A stretch of DNA of 5,760 nt from an uncultured Arcobacter sp. (GTDB lineage Bacteria; Campylobacterota; Campylobacteria; Campylobacterales; Arcobacteraceae). Shown here piece by piece: positions 1-5,730 of the stretch. Position 1 is the first letter of the stretch, and each line of letters opens with the position of its first letter. Location: positions 1 to 5,760 of the forward strand of contig CALMBI010000216.1 of NCBI GenBank assembly GCA_937860115.1. The letters are read 5' to 3'. The position numbers and the translations under genes are program-made. The notes beneath the pieces were generated by a model. That model was not told the DNA's origin and ran no database searches. It worked only from the letters and a program-made list of their open reading frames with translations.

Positions 1-1
1 C

Positions 2-103
2 TTCACAAATGTAACTGTTTCTTTTTTTAAGATTAGATTGAGGTGGTTATTTTACAGTATAAATTGGGTTATTTTATTTGTCGTCGGATTTACCTATCAA
101 TAA
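2..103 (+). CDS. Possible C-terminal end of an unrecognised membrane protein (partial, 5' end outside window)
   Basis: One plus-strand frame is open from the window edge to a TAA at 101-103, giving 33 residues. The other two plus frames stop within the first 30 bases. The last 19 residues are almost wholly hydrophobic and aromatic (WLFYSINWVILFVVGF, then TYQ) and follow a basic stretch (KIRLR), which is the pattern of a final transmembrane helix with positive charges on the cytoplasmic side. No family can be named from so short a piece. The frame ends 57 bases before uvrB, and the uvrB promoter lies in that gap. A chance open frame of this length is possible, so confidence is limited. Confidence 0.4.
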   Translation, partial: FTNVTVSFFKIRLRWLFYSINWVILFVVGFTYQ

Positions 104-144
104 ACATCTCAAATAAAATCTAAACCACATCATAAACACAAATT

Positions 145-153
145 TGCTATAAT
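145..153 (+). promoter_or_regulatory. Extended -10 promoter box for uvrB (leaderless start predicted)
   Basis: The bases read TGCTATAAT, a perfect TGnTATAAT extended -10 element. No TTGACA-like -35 lies 16-18 bases upstream (the bases there read about CCACAT); the upstream DNA is A/T-rich, as is usual for the main sigma factor promoters of Campylobacterota. With the box ending at 153, transcription would be expected to start at about 159-161, on or next to the A of the uvrB ATG at 161. Position and match are seen directly; activity is inferred. Confidence 0.6.
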
Positions 154-160
154 CAATCCT

Positions 161-2134
161 ATGACACCATTTAAAGTAGATACACCATACACTCCAGCAG
201 GAGATCAACCAAAAGCCATTAAACAACTTGTAGATAGTATAAAAAGTGGTAATAAATACAATACACTTCTTGGAGTCACAGGAAGTGGGAAAACTTATAC
301 TATGGCAAAAGTGATAGAAGCACTTCAAATGCCAACACTAATCATGACTCATAATAAAACACTTGCTGCTCAAATTTATAGTGAATTTCGAGGATTTTTT
401 CCTGATAATCATGTGGAGTATTTTATTTCGTACTATGATTATTATCAACCTGAGGCTTATATCCCAAGACAAGACCTTTTTATAGAAAAAGATAGTTCTA
501 TCAACTCTGAACTAGAAAGGCTTAGACTTTCAACCACAGCATCATTGCTTAGTTTTGATGATATTGTTTGTGTGGCATCAGTATCTGCAAACTATGGTCT
601 TGGAAATCCAATAGAGTATAAACAAAATGTTCAAAGGCTAGAAGTAGGGCAAGAATATTCCCAAAGAGCTTTATTATTGAAACTTGTAGAGATGGGATAT
701 AAAAGAAACGATAAGTTTTTTGATAGGGCGGATTTTAGAGTCAATGGAGATGTGATAGATATTTTTCCAGCTTATTATGAAGATGAATATGTACGGATTG
801 AATTTTTCGGTGATGATGTAGAATCTATCACAAAGCATGAATATCTTACAAACAATAAAACAGAATCACTTAAAGATTTTATCCTTTATAGTGTTAATCC
901 ATTTATTGTTTCACAAGATAGGCTGGCTAAAGCTATAAAGATGATAGAAGAGGAGCTTGAAGAGAGACTTGCTTACTTTAAAGAAAATGATAAATTTGTA
1001 GAGTATCAAAGACTCAAACAAAGGGTAGAATTTGATTTGGAGATGCTTGAAAGCACAGGAATGTGTAAAGGGATTGAAAATTATGCAAGACTTCTTACAG
1101 ATAAAAAGGAGGGGGAAACACCATACTCTTTAATAGATTATTTTGAAGCGATGAATCGACCTTATTTACTTATTGTTGATGAATCACATGTAAGTTTATC
1201 TCAGTTTCGTGGGATGTATGCAGGAGATAGAAGTAGAAAAACTGTTTTAGTTGATTATGGATTTAGACTTCCTAGTGCACTTGACAATAGACCACTTATG
1301 TTTGATGAGTTTATCAATAAAAAAGCACATTATCTTTTTGTAAGTGCTACTCCAAGTGAGCTTGAAATAGATATGTCAGCTACAGTTGCAGAACAAATTA
1401 TACGACCAACAGGACTTTTAGACCCTATAATTGAGATAATTGATAGCACCTATCAAGTTGAGAGACTTCATGATGAGATAAAAAAAGTGGTAGCTCGTAA
1501 TGAGAGAGTTTTAGTAACGGTACTCACAAAAAAAATGGCAGAAGAACTCTCTACTTATTACAATGATTTAGGACTCAAAGTAAAATATATGCACTCTGAA
1601 ATCGATGCTATTGAGAGAAACCAAATCATACGGCAACTTCGACTTGGACAATTTGATGTATTGATTGGGATAAATTTACTTAGAGAAGGGCTTGATATCC
1701 CTGAAGCTTCACTTGTTGCTATTTTAGATGCTGATAAAGAGGGGTTTTTAAGAAGTAAAACTTCTTTAGTTCAAACAATGGGAAGAGCTGCAAGAAATAG
1801 TAATGGAAAGGTATTGTTATTTGCTAAAAAAATGACAGACAGTATGCGGTTTGCAATTGAAACAACTCAAAATAGAAGAAAAATCCAAGAAGAGTTCAAT
1901 CAACTCCATAATATCACTCCAAAAACAACAGTAAGACGACTTGATGAAGATTTGAAAATGGAAGAGTATGACACCACTGCACTTAAAATCAATAGACTTA
2001 CAAAAATGCCAGCAAGTGAGAGACAAAAACTTGTCGCTGAGCTAAATAAACAAATGAGCAAAGCTGCCAAAGATTTGAATTTTGAAGAGGCTATTAGACT
2101 TCGAGATGAGATAGAAAAGATTAAACAGTTGTAA
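161..2134 (+). CDS. uvrB: UvrABC excinuclease subunit B (UvrB), full length
   Basis: UvrB is the DNA-damage verification helicase of nucleotide excision repair: it is loaded by UvrA, probes the strand with a beta-hairpin and recruits UvrC for incision. The 657 residues match the usual family length. Walker A GVTGSGKT is at 38-45, the aromatic beta-hairpin YYDYYQPEAY at 91-100, the Walker B/DESH box at 340-343, helicase motif V around INLLREGLDIPE (504-515), motif VI QTMGRAARN (538-546), and the C-terminal UVR coiled coil that binds UvrC/UvrA at about 624-657. The start is secure: the family N-terminus (FKV-TPYTPAGDQPKAI) begins at once, and no ATG, GTG or TTG lies in frame between it and the TAA at 101-103. 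There is no Shine-Dalgarno; a -10 box ends 7 bases upstream, so the mRNA is probably leaderless. No LexA-type box is visible. The next gene starts 13 bases after the stop. Confidence 0.98.
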   Translation: MTPFKVDTPYTPAGDQPKAIKQLVDSIKSGNKYNTLLGVTGSGKTYTMAKVIEALQMPTLIMTHNKTLAAQIYSEFRGFFPDNHVEYFISYYDYYQPEAYIPRQDLFIEKDSSINSELERLRLSTTASLLSFDDIVCVASVSANYGLGNPIEYKQNVQRLEVGQEYSQRALLLKLVEMGYKRNDKFFDRADFRVNGDVIDIFPAYYEDEYVRIEFFGDDVESITKHEYLTNNKTESLKDFILYSVNPFIVSQDRLAKAIKMIEEELEERLAYFKENDKFVEYQRLKQRVEFDLEMLESTGMCKGIENYARLLTDKKEGETPYSLIDYFEAMNRPYLLIVDESHVSLSQFRGMYAGDRSRKTVLVDYGFRLPSALDNRPLMFDEFINKKAHYLFVSATPSELEIDMSATVAEQIIRPTGLLDPIIEIIDSTYQVERLHDEIKKVVARNERVLVTVLTKKMAEELSTYYNDLGLKVKYMHSEIDAIERNQIIRQLRLGQFDVLIGINLLREGLDIPEASLVAILDADKEGFLRSKTSLVQTMGRAARNSNGKVLLFAKKMTDSMRFAIETTQNRRKIQEEFNQLHNITPKTTVRRLDEDLKMEEYDTTALKINRLTKMPASERQKLVAELNKQMSKAAKDLNFEEAIRLRDEIEKIKQL

Positions 2135-2135
2135 T

Positions 2136-2142
2136 AGGAAAA
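2136..2142 (+). promoter_or_regulatory. Ribosome binding site for the GTG-started DUF1016 gene
   Basis: AGGAAAA lies between the uvrB stop (2132-2134) and the GTG at 2148, with 7 bases between AGGAA and the start codon. It supports GTG 2148 as the start. The nearby ATG at 2152 is out of frame and hits TAA after one further codon. The close spacing suggests that ribosomes finishing uvrB could re-initiate here. Confidence 0.65.
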
Positions 2143-2147
2143 GCTAA

Positions 2148-3194
2148 GTGAATGAAATAAAAAATAATAGACTTTTTGAACAAATAAAAGACCTAATCGA
2201 GCAAACAAAAAACAATGTCGCAGTTGCCGTAAATAGTTCAATGACCATGATGTATTGGAATATAGGAAAACTTATAAATGATGAAATATTACAAAATAAA
2301 AGGGCAGAATATGGCAAAGAGATTGTTGCTACAGTGTCGCAACAATTGAGCCAACAATACGGCAAAGGTTTTGATGAAAAAAATCTACGAAGGATGGTGC
2401 AGTTTGCTAATGCTATCGAAAAACAAAAAGTCGTGACACTGTCACGACAATTATCATGGAGTCACTTTTTAGCACTTTTACCACTTCAAGATACTTTAAA
2501 AATAGAGTTTTATGCCCAAATGTCAATCGCTCAAAACTGGGGTGTGCGTACTTTGAGAGAGCGGATAGACTCTATGCTCTATGAAAGAACTGCTCTTTCA
2601 AAACAACCTGATGAACTTATAAAGTATGAACTTGAAAATATAAAAAATGAAAATTTTTCAAAAAATGTTGTTTTTAAAGACCCATATTTCCTTGATTTTT
2701 TAGAGGTTAATGATAGATATTTAGAAAAAGATCTTGAAGATGCAATTTTGAGAAATATTGAGCAGTTTATCTTTGAACTTGGCGTTGGATTTAGTTTTAT
2801 AGAAAGACAAAAAAGAATCATCATAGACGGAGAAGATTTTAAAATAGATTTGCTTTTTTATAACCGTAAACTTAAAAGACTTATAGCTATAGATTTAAAA
2901 ATTGGTAAATTTAAAGCTGAATATAAAGGTCAAATGGAGTTGTACTTAAAATGGCTTTCAAAATATGAAAAAGAAGAGGGAGAAAATGAACCTCTAGGAA
3001 TAATACTTTGTGCTGATAAAAAAGAGGAACAAATAGAACTCTTAGAACTAGAAAAAAGTTGTATTCATGTAGCTCAGTATTTGACTGTTTTACCACCAAA
3101 AGAGATACTTGAAGCTAAATTACATCAAGCTATAGAGAATGCAAAAGCAAAATATTTGATTGATAATCAACAAAAAAATAGCTTGGAAGAATAA
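2148..3194 (+). CDS. DUF1016/YhcG-type predicted PD-(D/E)XK nuclease
   Basis: This 348-residue protein has the full two-part DUF1016 layout: an N-terminal helical domain (about 10-150, with YWNIGKLI at 36-43, LSWSHFLALLPL at 102-113 and RERIDSMLYERTALSK at 137-152) and a C-terminal PD-(D/E)XK nuclease-like domain (about 170-335). Candidate active-site residues are the acidic helix ending near E205, D234 in KIDLLFYNRKL, D249-x-K251 in AIDLKIGKF, and Q262 in YKGQMELYL. DLK replaces the ELK more often seen, still within the PD-(D/E)XK pattern. No signal peptide or membrane segment is present. Family members are widespread and often sit near restriction-modification genes or mobile elements; their biological role is poorly established, so no function beyond probable nuclease is claimed. 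It starts at GTG with a good ribosome site 13 bases after uvrB, so co-transcription with uvrB is likely. A 19-base palindrome lies inside the gene at 2430-2448. Confidence 0.9.
   Translation: MNEIKNNRLFEQIKDLIEQTKNNVAVAVNSSMTMMYWNIGKLINDEILQNKRAEYGKEIVATVSQQLSQQYGKGFDEKNLRRMVQFANAIEKQKVVTLSRQLSWSHFLALLPLQDTLKIEFYAQMSIAQNWGVRTLRERIDSMLYERTALSKQPDELIKYELENIKNENFSKNVVFKDPYFLDFLEVNDRYLEKDLEDAILRNIEQFIFELGVGFSFIERQKRIIIDGEDFKIDLLFYNRKLKRLIAIDLKIGKFKAEYKGQMELYLKWLSKYEKEEGENEPLGIILCADKKEEQIELLELEKSCIHVAQYLTVLPPKEILEAKLHQAIENAKAKYLIDNQQKNSLEE
2430..2448. repeat. Perfect 19-base palindrome inside the DUF1016 gene
   Basis: GTCGTGACACTGTCACGAC has two exactly complementary 9-base arms around a single central C. 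It is richer in G+C than its surroundings. It encodes VVTLSR, next to the conserved QLSWSHF block, so it may arise from codon choice on a conserved peptide. It could fold as a cruciform or hairpin only with partial opening of the arms, or serve as a dimeric protein site. Function is unknown. Confidence 0.55.
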
Positions 3195-3215
3195 AAATAA
3201 AAAAGAGAAATAAAG

Positions 3216-3221
3216 TATAAT
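3216..3221 (+). promoter_or_regulatory. Candidate -10 box for moeA
   Basis: A perfect TATAAT lies in the 57-base gap between the DUF1016 gene and moeA, 30 bases before the moeA ATG. It lacks the TGn extension and any recognisable -35, and the region is so A-rich that a chance match is easy. If used, transcription would begin at about 3228, leaving a leader of roughly 24 bases that includes the ribosome site. Confidence 0.35.
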
Positions 3222-3235
3222 AAAGTAGAAGAAAG

Positions 3236-3240
3236 AAGGA
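3236..3240 (+). promoter_or_regulatory. Ribosome binding site for moeA
   Basis: AAGGA within a purine-rich run, 11 bases before the ATG at 3252; the spacing is slightly long. An in-frame TAA at 3246-3248 means that ATG 3252 is the first possible start in this frame. Confidence 0.5.
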
Positions 3241-3251
3241 AAGAATAAAAA

Positions 3252-4475
3252 ATGAGTTGTGAAATAGGAAAAAAATTTATCTCATACAATGAAAGTATCG
3301 AGATATTAAATAGTATTAATATATCAAAAAGAGCTACACAAAAAGTGTATCTTATGGAGTCTTTAGGAAAAGTTTTAGCGAGTGATATTATTGCAAGTTC
3401 TAATTATCCAGAGTATCCTACATCAGCTATGGATGGCTATGCGATTAGATATCAAGACCAAGAGCTTGGAAAAATCAAAATATCAGGAATAAATCCTGCT
3501 GGAAGTGATGAAGATTTGGAAGTAGTCACAGGGATCTGTATCAAAACTTTTACAGGTTCATTGATGCCAAAGGGGAGCGATACACTTATCCCAATAGAAA
3601 ATGTTGAGGTAAAAGATGGACATATTAAAATTATTTCTAGTGTCCCTTTTGGATTTGCAACGAGAAAAGTTGGAGAGAGCTATTTTGCTGGAGATGTGCT
3701 TATTAAAAGTGGAACTACAATAGGATTTGCGCAGATTGGTGTGATGGCTGGACTCAATATCGTTCAAGTGGAAGTGTTTCAAGCACCTACAATAGCAATA
3801 GCAAGTACAGGAAGTGAGATTCTTGACCTTGGTGAAATTCAAACAAATAAAGCTCAAATAAGAAGCTCAAATCATCTTACACTTGAAGCAATTGCTAAAC
3901 AAAATGGTGCAAATGTACATCAAATGGGTGTAGTGAAAGATGATAAAGAAACTATTCTAGAGCTTATAAAAAATGGACTCTCTTCAAGTGATATAGTTGT
4001 AACCACTGGAGGAGTGAGTGTTGGGGATTATGATTTTGTAAAAGATATCATCAGAGAGGAACTTGGGGCAACGGTACTTTTTCAAGGGGTAAATATCAAG
4101 CCAGGGCAACATGTGATTATCGCTCAAAAAGAGGATAAATTTATCGTTGGGCTTCCTGGATTTGCTTATAGTAGTACGGTTACATTTATTTTATATGTAT
4201 TGCCACTTCTTTTTAAACTAAGAGGTGGAGAGGAAAAACTCAAAATTGTAAAAGCTATTTTGGATGAGCCAAAAAATCCAAAAGGGAATAAAACGATCTT
4301 TGAAGCTTGTAATATCAATCTTATTGATGGTGAGTATCATATTGATTTTGCAGATAAAAAAAATGGAACAAGTGCAATTTTGACAAATATGCTTGGTAGT
4401 TGTGCTCTTATGGTAATTGGGGAAGATAAAGCTTCACTTTGTGTTGGTGACAAAGTGGATGTTATAATTTTATGA
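3252..4475 (+). CDS. moeA: Molybdopterin molybdenumtransferase (MoeA family)
   Basis: MoeA catalyses the last step of molybdenum cofactor synthesis, inserting molybdate into adenylylated molybdopterin in the cytoplasm. The 407 residues match the family length. Visible blocks are SAMDGYA (58-64, with the essential Asp at 61), FTGSLMPKGSDT (100-111), GESYFAGD (141-148), STGSEI (185-190), SSNHLTLEAIA (205-215), KDD (229-231), GGVSVGDYDFV (253-263), KPGQH (283-287) and GLPGFAYSS (300-308), followed by a C-terminal domain IV. Odd points are Ser143 where E. coli MoeA has Asp142, and FAYS where most members have NPVS; both could mark a specialised paralog or a lineage trait. Selectivity for Mo or W cannot be read from the sequence. 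ATG 3252 is the first start after an in-frame stop. No other cofactor gene is in the window, so operon membership with its neighbours is uncertain. Confidence 0.93.
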   Translation: MSCEIGKKFISYNESIEILNSINISKRATQKVYLMESLGKVLASDIIASSNYPEYPTSAMDGYAIRYQDQELGKIKISGINPAGSDEDLEVVTGICIKTFTGSLMPKGSDTLIPIENVEVKDGHIKIISSVPFGFATRKVGESYFAGDVLIKSGTTIGFAQIGVMAGLNIVQVEVFQAPTIAIASTGSEILDLGEIQTNKAQIRSSNHLTLEAIAKQNGANVHQMGVVKDDKETILELIKNGLSSSDIVVTTGGVSVGDYDFVKDIIREELGATVLFQGVNIKPGQHVIIAQKEDKFIVGLPGFAYSSTVTFILYVLPLLFKLRGGEEKLKIVKAILDEPKNPKGNKTIFEACNINLIDGEYHIDFADKKNGTSAILTNMLGSCALMVIGEDKASLCVGDKVDVIIL

Positions 4476-4521
4476 TATGTTTTGGAAGTGCTTTATTTAT
4501 TTTAGGTAAAGGAATTATATA

Positions 4522-4545
4522 GGTTAAGTGTTAACCAAGTGTTAA
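4522..4545. repeat. Inverted repeat overlapping a direct repeat upstream of cmoB
   Basis: GGTTAA and TTAACC (4522-4527 and 4531-4536) form a perfect 6-base inverted repeat around GTG. Its right half is part of a direct repeat: AAGTGTTAA occurs at 4526-4534 and again at 4537-4545, a period of 11 bases or about one helical turn. The block ends 13 bases before the cmoB ATG. Helical phasing and symmetry are compatible with an operator, and a TATATA at 4516-4521 could be a weak -10 placing the repeats at the transcription start. There is no direct evidence of binding. Confidence 0.4.
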
Positions 4546-4558
4546 TTGAAAGAAAAAG

Positions 4559-5476
4559 ATGAAAAATTTAGAAAAAATTAAGCTTGAGAGAGAAAAGTGG
4601 CTCACTTGGAAAAATATTGTTCCTATGAGAGATGCTATTAGAAATATTCAAAATATCGCAAATAAACAAACTTACAACTATGAGTGTGTTGATTGGTTTC
4701 AAGTAGGTAATAGAGAAAATTTAAGTGATGAAGAGTTTGAACTCTTAACAAAAAATGCACAAACTTTGATTCCTTGGAGAAAAGGACCTTTCGATATTTG
4801 TGGGCTTCAAATAGATAGTGAATGGCAGTCAAATAAAAAATACAATCTTCTTCGACCATATTTTAATCTTGCAGGCAAAGTTGTGGCCGATGTAGGATGT
4901 AACAATGGCTACTATATGTTTCGTATGCTTGAAGATAAACCAAAAAAACTCGTAGGGTTTGACCCGTCTGCTGTTTTTAGAAGTCAGTTTGATTTTGTGA
5001 ATAGTTTTGTTAAAAGTGATATTGTGTATGAGATGCTTGGAGTTGAGCATATAGAGATGTATGAACACAAATTTGATTTTATTTTTATGCTAGGTGTTTT
5101 ATATCATAGAAGTGATCCAATAAGTACCCTAAAAGCTTTAGCAAAAAGTCTTAATCCAAATGGGGAAGTGATTGTAGATAGTTTTATGATTGATGGGGAT
5201 GATGAGGTGTGTTTGACTCCATTTGAAAGATATGCGATGATTCCAAATATCTATTTTATCCCAACGGTGAATTGTTTTAAAAATTGGCTTAATCGTGCTG
5301 GGTTTAAAGATATTGAAGTTTTAGAGATTACAAAAACTGATTCTACAGAACAAAGGGCAACTGCTTGGAGTTTTGAGTGTAGTTTGGAAGATTTCTTAGA
5401 TAAAACAGATGATACTAAAACTGTAGAAGGGTACCCAGCTCCAAAAAGAGTCTATCTCAAAGCTAGACGCAAATAA
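4559..5476 (+). CDS. cmoB: tRNA U34 carboxymethyltransferase (CmoB)
   Basis: CmoB transfers a carboxymethyl group from carboxy-S-adenosylmethionine to 5-hydroxyuridine at the wobble position of tRNA, giving cmo5U, which broadens codon reading. The 305 residues are a little shorter than E. coli CmoB (323). Diagnostic blocks are PWRKGPF (72-78), IDSEWQS (85-91), the Rossmann glycine motif DVGCNNGYYMFRM (111-123), GVLYHR (179-184), NIYFIPT (230-236) and the C-terminal TVEGYPAPKR (288-297). From memory of the E. coli enzyme, the cofactor contacts K91, W105, K110, Y200 and R315 correspond to K75, W89, K94, Y182 and R297, all present, so it should be active. An in-frame TGA at 4547-4549 makes ATG 4559 the first start; the ribosome site is only a weak purine run. 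The partner CmoA, which makes the cofactor, is not in this window. The stop lies 11 bases from the stop of the convergent HD-GYP remnant. Confidence 0.96.
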   Translation: MKNLEKIKLEREKWLTWKNIVPMRDAIRNIQNIANKQTYNYECVDWFQVGNRENLSDEEFELLTKNAQTLIPWRKGPFDICGLQIDSEWQSNKKYNLLRPYFNLAGKVVADVGCNNGYYMFRMLEDKPKKLVGFDPSAVFRSQFDFVNSFVKSDIVYEMLGVEHIEMYEHKFDFIFMLGVLYHRSDPISTLKALAKSLNPNGEVIVDSFMIDGDDEVCLTPFERYAMIPNIYFIPTVNCFKNWLNRAGFKDIEVLEITKTDSTEQRATAWSFECSLEDFLDKTDDTKTVEGYPAPKRVYLKARRK

Positions 5477-5487
5477 GCTTTACAAAT

Positions 5488-5730
5488 CTATAGTTTGACT
5501 GTAACTGTATCTATCTGTTCTGGTCGTAAATTATTTTGTGCATATTCTTTATAGATCTCCTTGTCTATAAAGAATTTAACAAGTGAATAATCAAGCTCAT
5601 CCCCTTTAGCCATTTTAGCCATTATTTCAAGTGATTGATTGAGTTTATTTGGATCTTTATAAGGTCTATCACTTGCCGTAATAGCTTCAAATACATCAGC
5701 AACTGCTAAAATTTTAATAGAATCGATCAT
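5488..5730 (-). pseudogene. C-terminal remnant of an HD-GYP / HD-domain phosphodiesterase
   Basis: The 80 codons encode only the end of an HD-GYP-type domain. The hallmark ILAVADVFEAITASDRPYK is at residues 7-25, with the Asp of VAD (12) normally a metal ligand, followed by helices ending in FFIDKEIYKEYAQNNLRPEQID, which resembles the tail of cyclic-di-GMP phosphodiesterases of this class. The HD pair, the HHE..DGxGYP loop and all regulatory domains are missing. Reading upstream in the same frame gives KIDFGGSY and then two consecutive TAA codons (5760-5755), and neither other frame restores the expected residues, so a simple window-edge truncation or single frameshift nearby is not the explanation. 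No good Shine-Dalgarno precedes the ATG. A deletion-derived pseudogene is most likely; a stand-alone small protein is the alternative. It cannot be an active phosphodiesterase alone. Confidence 0.6.
5544..5575. repeat. 12-base-pair perfect inverted repeat within the HD-GYP remnant
   Basis: ATTCTTTATAGA at 5544-5555 is exactly complementary to TCTATAAAGAAT at 5564-5575, with an 8-base loop between them. It lies 67 bases past the cmoB stop, so in cmoB read-through RNA it would form an A/U-rich hairpin. It lacks a following T-run, so it is not a standard intrinsic terminator. In the remnant it spans the FIDKEIYKEY codons, and on that strand the loop region carries AAGGAG. Confidence 0.5.

Noticed and set aside
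15..56. CTGT (15-18) and ACAG (53-56) as halves of a LexA/SOS box upstream of uvrB
   Set aside because: The halves are far too widely spaced for a LexA site (CTG-N10-CAG), and Campylobacterota generally lack LexA.
74..328. 84-codon minus-strand frame overlapping the uvrB promoter and start
   Set aside because: It is antisense to conserved uvrB codons and its product is Cys/Phe/Trp-rich without family features, which is typical of a shadow of AT-rich coding DNA.
1528..1535. A8 run in uvrB (and a second at 4356-4363 in moeA) as slippage or phase-variation tracts
   Set aside because: A-runs of this length are expected in AT-rich Lys-rich coding sequence; neither gene is a typical phase-variable gene, and no alternative frame with a meaningful product follows.
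1900..2241. 113-codon minus-strand frame across the uvrB/DUF1016 junction
   Set aside because: It overlaps two well-supported plus-strand genes, and the Ser/Leu/Phe-rich composition is what the reverse complement of Glu/Lys-rich coiled-coil coding gives.
2148..3194. The DUF1016 gene as part of a restriction-modification or known defence island
   Set aside because: No methyltransferase, specificity subunit, integrase, transposase or toxin-antitoxin partner is present; both sides are housekeeping genes.
4638..5068. Minus-strand frames inside cmoB (4638-4859 and 4829-5068)
   Set aside because: Both lie wholly antisense to conserved CmoB motifs, and neither has a recognisable domain or ribosome site.
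5544..5575. Inverted repeat as a canonical rho-independent terminator of cmoB
   Set aside because: The stem is A/T-rich and the following bases (TTAACAAGTG) have no T-run, so it fails the standard pattern.
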